Part shown: in pieces, positions 12,234-23,333 of the stretch
How the letters are laid out: each line of letters begins with the position of its first letter
Position numbering within the stretch: position 1 is the stretch's first letter
NCBI GenBank assembly: GCA_000320545.1
Contig: ADNK01001338.1
Span: 1-24,559 of the forward strand
Direction: 5' to 3'
Source of the DNA: Bigelowiella natans CCMP2755
Taxonomy: Eukaryota > Cercozoa > Chlorarachniophyceae
Length of the DNA: 24,559 nt
The notes under the pieces: generated by a model
Databases searched by the model: none
What the model was told of the DNA's origin: nothing
What the model saw: the letters and a program-made list of their open reading frames with translations, nothing else
Made by a program: the position numbers and the translations under genes

Positions 12234-14271
12234 ATGAATCTTCGAATGGGGGGGCTCTTCCAGCCTTGCGCCCGTTGCCTTCTGCCAAAGGCAGGGGTAT
12301 CGGTGGTTCTCTTCATTTTACTTCTGGCTTCTTCCTGTTGCTTCGCGGCAACTCCCATTGGTCGGCCCTTCGACGGCCCCGCTAAGGTGTAGACGGCTAG
12401 CTCAATTTCCCATCTTGCAGAATAAAAAAGATAAATGACTCTAGGTGATTGAGAATGCTATCAAATCTGGAGCATTTCCTGGTGCGGCAGCTGCTATTGG
12501 TGACGCAAATGGACTTCTCTTTGCAAGGGCTTTCGGCCGGTACATGCCATTACCTAAATGATCTCAATCTCCAACTCATTCCTTTCTCCTTGTTGTAAGG
12601 TACACCAACGATGGAGTTCCTCCCCTTCTCAACAATGAATCAAACCCTGAAGTAGATTTGGAAACAACCCTCTTCGACCTCGCCAGTTTGACCAAAGTAA
12701 TAAGCACATGTATCGATTTACAAAGAGTGTGCGGGTGTAATCAGTGACATTTACAAATCAGATCGTTGCAACGACCACCTCCGTTGCCCTACTTTATCAA
12801 GGGAAATACCTCAATCAATCCACGCTTGTGACCGACATTCTTGGCAAGGAATTCGGGCAAAATGGGAAGCAGGGAATCACAGTGACCCATCTTCTTACTC
12901 ACACGGCAGGGTACTTACGACTTTGAACGCAACACTTTTATTTATCTTCTAATATCGCTTTATTATCACCAACGAATTCGGTTTTTCTTCTCTAGATTTC
13001 CACCTGATCCTGAACCAAACTATTGGGACCCCAAGTTCAGCCCAGAGGCGTGTCCTGGTAACCCAGTGAGAACGGTCGAGATTCAAGGCCTTGCCTGCGC
13101 CAACGCCACCTTCAAATCACTGATGGCACAGGTTTGCTTCTAAGAAACTTTCAAGGGAATTCCTACCCCCCTTAAATCTGACCCACTGATTGCTCTCCGC
13201 TTTCGCTCAGCGCCTTAATACCCCCCCTGGACAAAAATACGTGTATTCGGACCTTTCCTTCATTACCCTTGGTAAGTCCGAGGAAGTTGTATCGAGTAGA
13301 GAAAATTGTGACTAGTTGGGAGCCCGGCTGGAAACTGCCGCTGTATGTGTGCGTGGGTGCAAAGAAGCGTTTTTTATCGTTTGCTCTTATCACACAAAAA
13401 ATATATTCTTCTAATCCTGTGCAATTCTCTTGGTTATTGTATGACATTACAGGATATATCGTGGGGTCGCTTGCTGAAACCCTTCGTGACTCTCCCCCCA
13501 TCACTCCATTTGATTGGAGCGACGATTGCGTCCAAGCTGATCGAGACACTCCCGGAGGTCTTTCTCATGCTCCAAGACTACTATGCAATTTTGCTGCCTT
13601 CGTTGCCAGGAACGTCACCTCGAAGCTACTTTCTGAGAGGGACCACGTAGACAGCACCAGCCCTCGGCATAGGAGCGGCTTCTTTGCAGCCGGATTCCAA
13701 CCCCCCCAGAGATCTCGAAAACGTGCTATGCCTACCACAGTGAGTTCATTTGCGTTTATCTGCCATTTCTTTGTGTTGTGCAGCACCGCTAAAAACCCAC
13801 CACTTTTTACTCGAGGCAAGCATAATGATGGGTACTGTCACTTATTTTGTTTGTTGCCGTCTTAAAAAGGTTCCCCGTCTTGAGAACATCGGCAAATACA
13901 CGCTGCAAGGCCAGGTATGGACACAAACCATAAAATTTTGCCCCCGTTGTTCTGGATCAGGGCTAACAATCTATGATACCTACCTACCAGGTCAACGACG
14001 GCAACAGCTACGCAATGGGAGGCATCGCAGGCCACGCAGGGGTATTTGCCACGCTGCCGTCTCTCGTGTCATTTGCACGGGCCTGGCTGTTTGGGGGAGC
14101 ACCCCTCTACCTGAACGAGGAGACACGGCATGTCTTCACGACAGTCGTAAACGGGAGCTTTTCCTCTAGGGCTCTGGGTTGGAACACGAATGGAGAGGCT
14201 TTCGACCAAGGGTCCGTAACTCTCTCTCTCTCTCTCTCTATCTCTATCTATCTATGCGCGCGCGCGCGCGC

Positions 14272-14303
<32 letters not shown>

Positions 14304-15556
14304 GTTTGCTTCCCCAACACAGAGCGTGACGTTGCCTTGACATCCCTTGTCGTCCTATTTTACAGTTGGAACCACTCGTGCGGCAACTTGTCTTCCCAGA
14401 CCTTCATGCACATAGGGTAATAATAACAACAAGAACATCATCAGCAGCAGCAGCAACAACAAAAAGAAGGACAAATAATACAAAGAAAGCGAAAGATACT
14501 TATTTCCAACACAATACTTGAGACATACACCGAGAGGCCAAGCGGAATAGTGGCAGTATGCAGCAGCGTGGCTCTTGAGCGCCTCTCGATATTGATTCGA
14601 TGATCATCATTAACTTACTTTGATTCTCGATTATCAGATACACCGGCACCCAGATATGCTGCGATCCCTCCACCGGCATCTTCACGATACTCCTCACCAA
14701 CCGGGTCTACCCCACAGACCAAAACCATATGATCAGTGCGGTGAGGCAGGAATGGAACGACGCTGTAATGCAAGCCGTGTCGCCGGTGGAGACGAGAGAC
14801 GAAAATGGTGGTCACGATGCCCCCCATGGGACCGGTCATCACGACAGCGATGATGGTGACGACAGAGGAGGTGGTCGTGTGAGAATTGGGCTGGAGGTTC
14901 TCAGGGACGAGGGCTTTTCCGAGCTATTGAAGAAGGGGAGGCGCATTGCGGCACTTGTAGACCCAACCAGCGTCTTCCCCGACAGCCTGGAGCACGTGGT
15001 CGATGCACTCGCGAAGATGAATGTTACAAGAAGGGAGCGGCAGGCACGCGGGAAAGGAGCTATAGCCTCTTCCTCTGTTCCTTATTCTCACTCCTCCTCT
15101 CCCATCGTGGGGGTGTTGGCTCCAGAGCACGGTTTCAGGGGCGACCGACAGGCGGAGCACGGCGATCCCGCTCATTACGTCGACAATGCAACCGGCCTTG
15201 ACGTGTTCTCCATCTATCGTAAAAGCGCAAAGGAGATACGGGAGATAGTCCAAGGACAGCTCGGGGCGACCACTGTTCTTGTAGATCTGCAGGATGTAGG
15301 CGTGCGTCTGTACACGTTCATATGGACATTCTACGACTTGCTCGAGGCACTCGCACCTTTGTCTCAGAGTGCTGCTGCTGACGACAAGGAGAATGTCGCA
15401 GTCTCTGTTATTGTGTGTGACCGCCCAAACCCACTCGGTGGCCAGGTTGTTGAAGGCCCAGTATTGGACTTATCTGATCCTTCTTTTAAGTCTCGTTACG
15501 GCAAGTTGGCAGGCATACCACACCGCCACGGTTGTAGCCTAAGAGTTACACACACA

Positions 15557-15612
<56 letters not shown>

Positions 15613-16540
15613 CATAATATGTATTCTAAATATTAATATCACTCGGTCTTGCTTGAGGATCATCATAAGGGCGATTCTGGGTTGATTCTGGATTGGTGCT
15701 TCCAAAATTTGCAACTCCAACATTAATCATCGAGATGACCTTGTGCGCTTTAGCAACCCTACCATTTGCTGCTCGCCTTTCTTCTTATTGGTTCTCCCTC
15801 TCCCCCTTATTTTTGTTTCTCCGATAGGAATGACGTTTGGTGAGATGGCGCTGATGTTCGCGCAGCATGTCCAATTCAACCCAAAGCACCTTAAGGTAAT
15901 TGCGATGCAAGGAGGATATCGACGCAGTATGGGTTGGCGTGACACGAAACTCCCATGGGTTCCGCCATCTCCAAACCTCCCCACACCCGCTTCGGTCGCA
16001 GCCTACACGGCAACTGTCTTTCTCGAGGCGACGACGGCCTGGGAGGGTCGGGGGACGACAGCTCCCTTCCAGACTTTCGGGGCCCCGTTCCTTACCTCTT
16101 CACAGAGGCTTGCCGGCCTTTTGAACTCCAGTCCTATCACGTGCTCAGAGGGTGTACAACAAGGAGAGATGAAGAAGAAGTGCTTTCGTGCTGCGGCTTA
16201 TAATCCAACCTTTTTCAAGTATAACGGTACCATAGTTCCGGGAGTGCAGTGGGTGCAAAGGCCGGGGGAAGGCGATAAGATACTTGGACCAAGCTTTGCG
16301 ATGGCGATTGAGATCTTAAAGTCTATGCAGCGTCTCGATGTCAAGGGCGGATTTGAGTTTGATGGAAGTTGGTTCGGAACTCCTGGACCAAGACTATTTG
16401 ATTTGTATGCTGGGACATCTCGTCTTCGAGAGTTTCTGGAAGATGAGAAAGATATTCCAACGTCCGAGATCGTTCATAAATTCGAATTTGAAGCGAAACA
16501 GTTTGAGCAGTTTAGGCAAGCTTATCTACTCTATCCATAG
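12234..16540 (+). CDS. Secreted fusion: AmiE/PBP4*-like serine hydrolase + NamZ (DUF1343, GH171) exo-N-acetylmuramidase
   Basis: Predicted peptidoglycan-degrading enzyme. Twelve exons: 12234-12386, 12445-12539, 12600-12696, 12762-12910, 12996-13131, 13211-13271, 13453-13739, 13870-13914, 13991-14211, 14366-14416, 14638-15530 and 15828-16540 (TAG); phases agree throughout, 966 aa. Residues 1-38 are a signal peptide (core VSVVLFILLLASSCCFA). Residues 52-475 are a class-C beta-lactamase fold: SGAFPGAAAAIG, S112-L-T-K115, THLLTHTAG, Y222-S-D224, MGGIAGHAG (H356) and H430-I-G-Y-T-G with LLTNRVYP. A His/Asp/Gly-rich linker (about 480-510) leads to NamZ: ALVDPTS, LAPEHGFRGD (E595 is the presumed catalytic Glu, from family knowledge), LVDLQDVGVRLYTFIWT, CDRPNPLGG, LPWVPPSPNLPT and EGRGTTAPFQTFGAP. 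The next in-frame Met is residue 5 (12246). Export to the outside or a food vacuole/lysosome is inferred. Confidence 0.93.
14220..14305 (+). repeat. (CT)n-(GC)n-(GT)n microsatellite in an intron
   Basis: It fills most of the intron 14212-14365 of the hydrolase-NamZ gene, starting eight bases after the donor. CT units pass through CTAT into GC and then GT units. Confidence 0.95.
15549..15610 (+). repeat. (CA)n-(GA)n compound microsatellite in an intron
   Basis: It lies in the only intron (15531-15827) that interrupts the NamZ half of the fusion gene. About 13 CA units switch directly to about 17 GA units. Confidence 0.95.
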
Positions 16541-17244
16541 TTTTTGCGTCACTGCGATTGGATAGTTCCACATGCAGACAACATGGGGTAAAATCAATGT
16601 GTATGAACAGATTGGTGAGAGCAAAAGATGACTGGTTTCTAGTACGTTCAATCCAAGTCGAGAAGTTGTGTATTTAAGCTAATGAGCCTTCCAACAAATA
16701 ACATTGTGTGTTGACCTGGACACCTTAATACGACTATCCTCATCTAGACATACGTGATGTGCACATTGTGTGTGTATGCGATGCATGTTGCAACTTGCTC
16801 ATGACAACACTGTCAGCACTGAATAACATGTGCGAGCAGTAGCATGCTAGCACGCGCAATGCAACAGTCTATACATAGACGGTAGTACACATAGTTACGA
16901 TATGAATGCTTACACGCGCGCGTGAGCATGTGTGTGTGTGTGTGTTTATGAGACTGTGTGATGCCGTCCACTCAGCTGAATATTAGATATGACACATGCT
17001 ATGTTAGGTTGGTTATAGATGGGGTGGAGTGAAAGAGGAACGTATACGTGGCCATAAATTTAGATATAAATCGAATGCGAACAAAAATACATGCGGCAGT
17101 ACGTATCATAATCTCAACTACAACTCTATCTTGATGAAATTTCAATATTGCAATGTACATATACAAGCATTAGTCGTACGTGCGTTGGCACTTTCTGTAC
17201 AAAATTAATCCCATGATGGCCACGGTACATGACCATGTTTATAA
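16541..17244. other. Spacer between convergent genes
   Basis: It holds the 3' ends of the hydrolase-NamZ gene (plus) and the Yippee gene (minus). A short GC/GT alternating tract is at about 16912-16945. I see no exon or RNA gene. Confidence 0.7.
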
Positions 17245-17815
17245 TCAGGAGGCCTTTATCTGAGTTTTTCGCATGAGAGCTTTTTCGACAATAAACTTTC
17301 CCTCTTTGTACTTTTGACTCTCCTCGTAAGCCTGAGAATCCACGAAAATATCAAGTAATCGAAGAAGAAGACGGTAAATTTTGAGTACCTCCTTGTAGTA
17401 CCAACCGACATGTGAATTGCAAGAAATACAGTAAATATCATTGACGGAATGAAGCCCAGTTGTGAAGATTCGCTCCTCCAGCGGGCCGTAAGTTAAATTT
17501 ACAACTATAATAGAATCATAGTGAATTACACAGTTTTTTTGCTATACATGGTACTTTGTTCTTATGTTATGCTTTTTGTTGTACTTCTTGAATGATATCA
17601 CACCTTTATCGAAGAGATAAGCTCTTCCAGTTCTACCATGGAAGGACGTAGAGATGAGGTGATCCTGGAGAGAGAGGTGCGTCGAGCATTGCGAGCAAGT
17701 GTACAGGCAATTTCCCTATTATTTATTGAGCCCGGAAGAATTTATTCATGTACCAGATCAATTTCAATGCAGATAGCTTTAGTACCTCTAAGTAGGTCTT
17801 ATAGATGCGTCCCAT
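17245..17815 (-). CDS. Yippee-like zinc-binding protein
   Basis: Complete model with 4 exons: 17786-17815 (MGRIYKTYLE), 17604-17715, 17389-17504 and 17245-17331 (TGA); 114 aa, the usual family length of about 110-120. The protein carries the exact Yippee spacing C17-X2-C20 ... 52 residues ... C73-X2-C76, with STHLSLQDHLISTSFHGR, AYLFDKVVNL, ERIFTTGLHSVNDIYC, GWYYKEAYEESQKYKEGKF and a C-terminal IVEKALM. The four cysteines bind one zinc in the family fold; eukaryotic Yippee proteins are small, conserved and mostly nuclear, centrosomal or linked to GID-type complexes, and the precise role here cannot be read from sequence. All introns are GT-AG and short (70-99 bases). The start Met is the family-typical one. 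Confidence 0.96.
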
Positions 17816-18445
17816 GTAGCCTTTCTCACTTATCTCTCTTCCGCACTTCGCTCCTTACTAACGTTGCCTCTTTTCCTTCCTTCTCGAGATGTACGAAATG
17901 GGGGTGACTGTCGAAGCAAGTTCGGGTGCAAAAAATCTCCTCCAATTATCTCAGTTATCTTCTCAATTTGCACAATTTTGTTGTCGCAGAACAAAAAACC
18001 AACTCTGACATCGTTCGATACTCTCACGAATTATTTCCAGAAAATGATAGACGTAGTACTAAAATAGCAAGGATTTCATAGGATTTCTGACCATTTCTCT
18101 GGCTCTGTTGCTCTCCCGTAAAATATGACACGTGCGTGCTGTACAAGCTGCATATAAGACCAGGTGCGAGTCAAATAGTGATCTGTTCCTTGCGGATTTT
18201 GATGAGTTTTGGAAAGTATTCGTGTCGCAGAATATGGAAGGATGCTGTTTTACCCCTTTTTTTAAAAAGTCAGCTTCGTTTGGCGTGCAGCGTGCCGAAC
18301 AGTCAATTCCCGTCCCCCGCGTATCCACGAAGCCGCAAAAACTGTCACTGCTTCGATCAACGCACTGTGCTGTTCAAGTACGCTGTCATCTGTTAAATTT
18401 GTTTGATTTTGACCAGTGCAGACCCCCCTGTTTATATCGCAAAAG

Positions 18446-18880
18446 ATGCAAAACCGATCGAGCATAGGCGATATTGAGCAATCGACCCCGAACATGGCAA
18501 ATGAAGCAGACGATACCATGCCAGTTCTCCGGTTGGGCTCAGATGTGAAGATTAGTTCCCAAGATAGCATACACCAACCTGATATAAGTAACAATCATGG
18601 ACCACCAGAGATCGAAACTGCAGACGAAGTACCTCCATGCCTATCCCGCTACTTGTCAAACACAGCTGAGGAAAAGGAGATTCGGCGACTCGGGTGCCTA
18701 AATGACCTCTTCCAAATTGTCTCATACAATGGCGAAAAGAAGAAGCAGCGACCTGGGAATCGAATAGAAAATACTCTACGAGTGAACGATGAGGGCGAGC
18801 ATATTGCGAAGGTTGAGACCGATCAGCAGCATAAGAAGAGAATCGTAAAATTGACAAAATATCCACATTATCATCATTAG
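18446..18880 (+). CDS. Hypothetical hydrophilic single-exon protein, 144 aa
   Basis: An open frame from ATG 18446 (MQNRSSIGDIEQSTPNMANE) to TAG at 18878-18880. The frame is open about 30 bases further upstream without an ATG. The product is polar and charged with no membrane segment, no recognised domain and a basic end (KKRIVKLTKYPHYHH). The middle (PPCLSRYLSNTAEEKEIRRL) could be a short helix. I do not recognise a family. It lies about 630 bases upstream of, and divergent from, the Yippee start, and 146 bases before the next plus-strand gene, for which it could alternatively be an upstream exon. Confidence 0.45.
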   Translation: MQNRSSIGDIEQSTPNMANEADDTMPVLRLGSDVKISSQDSIHQPDISNNHGPPEIETADEVPPCLSRYLSNTAEEKEIRRLGCLNDLFQIVSYNGEKKKQRPGNRIENTLRVNDEGEHIAKVETDQQHKKRIVKLTKYPHYHH

Positions 18881-19026
18881 ACTGGAAAGCACCTCGATTT
18901 GGTTCTTAAGTCATCTACACCTGTATATCTTACCCATTTGGGAATATCAGCATCAGGGTACGACGACTAGCAAAGAAGAAATTTGATCGCACATGCGCGC
19001 TGATAATTACTTACGCAGAGAACAAG

Positions 19027-19886
19027 ATGGCGACTTCGGGAAGAACCTCATCATATTGGCATTCACTTCCGAGAGAGAAAGGCCCGAGTAAGGAAATCGG
19101 CGTTTCTTTGTATAGCTTCACGTTGCGTTATCTCATGAGCATTTTCACTATTCAGTATAAAGGAATATGTCAGTGCGTATAAGAAGCTGAAGGAATTCAA
19201 GCAATTTTGGAAGATGAAGAAAAGGTCTCACCACCACCACCACCACCACCACCACCACCGCCTTATACAATATTAGCACTAATTGATAGCAAAAGAAACG
19301 ATCTACGAATCTGTTATTTCCACATACAGGCCTGGAAACCCTGTTGGATGCTTTCAAACCGACCCGAGAACCTATGAAGGCGCTCTCGAGGTGCCACTCG
19401 TCTCGCGCATCGATGTTGGTGCATTCACTGCTTCTCTTCATAATGGTAACAATTGTACAGGTGCCGAGGAAAAGAAGGAGCACACCGATCCAATACCTAC
19501 ACATTCGGATCTGCAACCGCTGGTAGGCACGAGAGCATTCGTAAGCTGCCTGGTTCCATGTAAGATGCTGTGCAAGTGCTTTGGGGTTGTGATTTTCTGT
19601 ATTATATCATGGTCATCAGGGACCGAGTTAAGATCAAAAAGGTCGTAAGCACCACGAAGAGAAAGCGACACCCTCGTCTCGATTTGGATCTTCTTGAATC
19701 AATCACGATGCGGGGGTGTGCATATGTGATGATTCGCCGAATCACTCAGCCCTTTCCTTGATTTTCTTAGTTGGTTCTTGTTGGCCTGGAGGAAGAGGAG
19801 CTTTCGGCAGAGGACGTGGAACTGTGCTTGAAGTACGAGAAGTTTCCTCTGGTGAATATTAGTAGGCAGTCGTTCTCAGCCTTTTT

Positions 19887-19924
<38 letters not shown>

Positions 19925-20528
19925 TTATCCTTCATACTGTTTAACTTTTTAACTTATCACGAACGAACGAACGATCAAAAAAATTCGCTAGAAATCACAA
20001 GATTGCAGCTAGAAGTGCAATGTCATGTTGGTAGTGGCTGTGGGTGTTATTCTCTTCCTTTCAAAAGCAGCAGCTCTCTCCCTCTCTCAATCTCTCTCTC
20101 TCTCTTTCTATTTCTGTTTTCCTCTTTTGACAGATCAAGACGGATATCCACAAGGCCTACAGCCTGCCTACCCTTCCAGGCCACCAGATCGTAAGGAACT
20201 CATGGAAGGACAGATTTGAACAGATCTTTACGGAGGTCGTTGCTCTCCAGCTTCACGTTGATGGCACGATAGACAACAGGAAATTTGTCTTCGGTTAGCC
20301 CTTCCTGACTATGAGCTCGCTGTAACGACTGTCTTCTTATCTTCGCTTGATTCTGCCATTCCAGGAGAGTTACTACTGAACGATGCCAATAACAAGCGCG
20401 TGGCTCATCGGTGAGAGAATGTACAAGGGAGCAAAACTGTGAATGGGGGCTTTTCCTGCTCGACCTCCCACAAGACCAAGATGCCAATGAGATTTTGTCA
20501 TTTACTGTGATTTATATCCAGCCCTTGA

Positions 20529-20570
<42 letters not shown>

Positions 20571-21997
20571 GTACATGTCCTTATATTTTCATGCTGCTTG
20601 ATAACTTTCTGCGAGCAGTAGATAAACACGTAACTTGAAGTCTTGCTTTGTTTCCCCACCTTTCCCAAAGTGCTGATCTCTTTACCACACCGCTGCGGGC
20701 CTGTATTCTCTCAGGACTCTGCAAAACATACTAGAAACGAAGAAGACGAGAACATTGCACGAGGATGATGATCTCGTCAGGCTGCATCGCCCAGGAATGC
20801 GGTACATCCTCAAATGCGGGTGAGTCTTCGCAGCTTGCTCGGCGGTGCTTAGGCGCCGAAGTTAGTAGTGGTGATCATCGATGATAATTACGATTGAAAG
20901 AGACCTGATGACAGAAAACAACAGATGTTTCCCGCTGATGAATCTCCAAAAGTCAATCATGACTTTTTCTGGAAAAACACTGACCCCTACACATTTACCG
21001 CGCGCGTTATTCTGTACATCCTGCTGTAGTGGGGCTGGGCGGAAGCAGAGAGCGGCCCAGGTGCCGTTGGAAGTCCACGTGAGCATTCTGACTGGAGACC
21101 CCCAGGCAGCGGTCGCTACCACACAAAATAATAACAAGAAGAAGATAAAGAAGAAGAGCACAGATAATAATGATAATCATAATAATAATAATAATAATGA
21201 ATGACGAAAATAATTGATGGTAAACATCCAGGGTAAAATTGGGCCATCATTAATGTTTGCCAGGACCCCCCCCCCCCCCCCCCCCTACCCTCCTCTATCT
21301 CCTGCTGCCATTTCACTTTGACTCGCTTTTAACGCCCTCCTCCTCTTTCGAAGGTGGATGCCGTGGTTGAGAGGACTGTGAAGGTGTTCGAGCTGTCGCT
21401 CTTTGATGATCCTGGAGAGGTGAGTATGTAGAATAGTATTGGCTGTATTAGTAGCAGCAGTAGCAGCAGTAAGTAACAGCAGGGAAAAAGTGCCTTCACT
21501 ATTAGAAATTCTCTTTGTCCCTTTCATTCCTGTTATAGAGTATGCTGCTGATGTGAGGTGGCCATCGAAAAAATGCACAATACCTAACAATACTACTACC
21601 CCCATCCTCTGTCATATCTTGAGGGAAAAGCGAAGTGAGGAGGAGGAGGAGGAGGAAAACGAAGAAGAAGAAGAAGAAGAAGAAGAAGAAGAAGAAGAAG
21701 AAATGGGGGAAGAAGAATATTTCGAAGCATTACTCAGTTTTATGTGTTGATAGCCCTATCATGAGAGGAAACTAGCCAAAAAACAAATTTTTAGAGTGAG
21801 TGGTCTTTGTAGTGATCTGAAACGGTTTTCCTTGTTCTCAACTCCCCCCCTCCCTCCTCCTCTTCCTCTCTCCATAGGCTGCCGCTGTGCTCTTCATACG
21901 AGATAAGGATGATTATAAACAAGTCGAAGCAGCAATCAATTCCTTCAAGGTGCGTAATAGCGCGCATATTGGCAGAGATATGTATGCGTGTGTGTGA

Positions 21998-22053
<56 letters not shown>

Positions 22054-22529
22054 TTGTGTATGTGTTTATGTGTGTTTGTGTGTCGGCGTTCGTGTATTTG
22101 TGTGTGAGCGCACGCACACCAGAAATAGGCAAAATAGTCAACGGCGTTCGCAGACCATAATCTTCGGCATCGCTGCGAATTGTCACCGCGGCCATATTCT
22201 TCGCAACTTGTATTTCTCTCGTCGACATCATCACGCACCGCCATGGGATGATCATCATCGTAGTATAACCCGACTAACCCCCATCAATCAGAGGGCCTCC
22301 ACGAGGGGTCCCGACGGGCTGGCCTACTGCATTGCATACAAGCGCAAGCTAGATCGCGACGAGCTGGTTCGTGAGCGGCAGAAAAACACAGCCGACACAA
22401 TGAGCATAGCCAGAGATGAGAGCAGTACAAATAACAGCGCTAGAACGGCAAAGAACACACTTGAATGAATAGGGATTGACCCCTTCTCACTCACCGCACG
22501 ATCTCCTTCGCGTGCGGAAAGTAATCGTT

Positions 22530-22562
<33 letters not shown>

Positions 22563-22943
22563 GTCAGATATCTGTAGAGAGATTCCTTCGGTCAGAAGAG
22601 TTGGCTTCAAAGCGTGTTGTCGTTGGGATCATCCAGGTTAATATACACATATGTTCACAGTTAGACATGATTATATTCAAAACAGCACCGGAATCGAGCC
22701 AGCTGTGTTGTTTGATTCAGTTTTTTCACCTTGCTCCGCATCCACCTCCTATTAACCTAATAACACCATTTTGAATGGGAGAGAAAATTCGAGTACACTG
22801 CAACCTTCCCTTTTTTATAGGCCAAGCAAGATCGGGAGGGGAACGCGTACGAAGAACATTTCATCTATCAAGACGACTCCGGTAGTAGCTTTAGTCTGGT
22901 GATGTGGATTATCTGCACTTTTCCATTCTCCCCTCTTTTCTCT

Positions 22944-23037
<94 letters not shown>

Positions 23038-23295
23038 GTATAAAATACAGAAATATTACAAACGTGCATATTAATTGTGTTGTGTCCTTGTTTTTCCGCT
23101 GTAGCGCATTTTGTGAATAGAACGCACCACACGCCAGTTGAGTTGCCCCCAGAGTTGGATATCACCTCTGCAGAGATGTTCACGGGCTGTGCAATAATCA
23201 GGCACAAGGGAGGGGGGGGGCGGAGAAAGGGGTATTTGGCTTTACTGCATAGCACGACAATGATGATGACGATCATGATGATGGTTGATTATTGA
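19027..23295 (+). CDS. Unrecognised 14-exon gene, about 437 aa
   Basis: Exons with fully consistent phase: 19027-19087 (MATSGRTSSYWHSLPREKGP), 19140-19224 (acceptor weak), 19330-19522, 19771-19851, 20134-20293, 20365-20410, 20715-20819, 21030-21078, 21354-21419, 21878-21949, 22292-22366, 22568-22636, 22821-22881 and 23105-23295 (TGA). Conserved-looking segments include LVLVGLEEEELSAEDVELCL, SLPTLPGHQIVRNSWKDRFE, TEVVALQLHVDGTIDNRKF, VKVFELSLFDDPGE, AAAVLFIRDKDDYKQVEAAI, RSEELASKRVVVGIIQ and ELPPELDITSAEMFTGCAII. The alternation of hydrophobic strands and charged helices suggests a soluble globular protein; I see no signal peptide or membrane segment and recognise no family. The first intron and the C-terminal low-complexity end (MMMTIMMMVDY) are the least certain parts. 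Most introns contain a microsatellite. Confidence 0.65.
19229..19260 (+). repeat. (CAC)n microsatellite
   Basis: About ten CAC/CCA units start five bases after the donor at 19224/19225 in the second intron of the 14-exon gene. Confidence 0.9.
19888..19922 (+). repeat. (CA)n microsatellite
   Basis: About 17 CA units inside the intron 19852-20133 of the 14-exon gene. Confidence 0.95.
20530..20568. repeat. (TA)n microsatellite
   Basis: About 19 TA units in the intron 20411-20714 of the 14-exon gene. Confidence 0.95.
21265..21285 (+). repeat. Poly-C tract
   Basis: About 20 consecutive C in the intron 21079-21353, on the coding strand some 70 bases before the acceptor. Confidence 0.9.
21638..21703 (+). 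repeat. (GGA)n/(GAA)n microsatellite
   Basis: Five or six GAG/GGA units and then about 14 GAA units in the intron 21420-21877. Reading frames through it give a poly-Glu ORF, judged to be a shadow because the flanking exons splice around it. Confidence 0.9.
22001..22080 (+). repeat. (CT)n-(GT)n compound microsatellite
   Basis: About 18 CT units and then interrupted GT units in the intron 21950-22291, the same order (CT, then GT) as in several introns of the first gene. Confidence 0.95.
22531..22562 (+). repeat. (CAT)n microsatellite adjoining an acceptor
   Basis: About ten CAT units end five bases before the exon that starts at 22568. Confidence 0.9.
22947..23033 (+). repeat. (CT)n-(CA)n-(TA)n compound microsatellite
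   Basis: Three dinucleotide arrays run without spacers (about 18 CT, 9 CA and 17 TA units) in the last intron (22882-23104) of the 14-exon gene. Confidence 0.95.
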
Positions 23296-23333
23296 TAATG
23301 AGGATGATGAGGACGTTTAAAGAGATGCTGCTA

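Noticed and set aside
12234-12386. Bipartite plastid-targeting signal (CCFAATP resembles an ASAF-like site)
   Set aside because: Only about 14 residues separate the signal peptide from the hydrolase fold, which leaves no room for a transit peptide, and the lineage is unknown.
13269-13865. Long plus ORF taken as a separate gene
   Set aside because: Its middle part is exon 13453-13739 of the hydrolase-NamZ gene; both ends run into introns.
12234-14860. Antibiotic-resistance beta-lactamase
   Set aside because: The boxes and the NamZ fusion partner match AmiE-type peptidoglycan hydrolases; K-T-G is not present.
22292-22468. Reading exon 11 of the 14-exon gene straight on to the TGA at 22466 as the gene end
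   Set aside because: Three more downstream exons (22568-22636, 22821-22881, 23105-23295) join in phase when the donor at 22367 is used; a short isoform remains possible.
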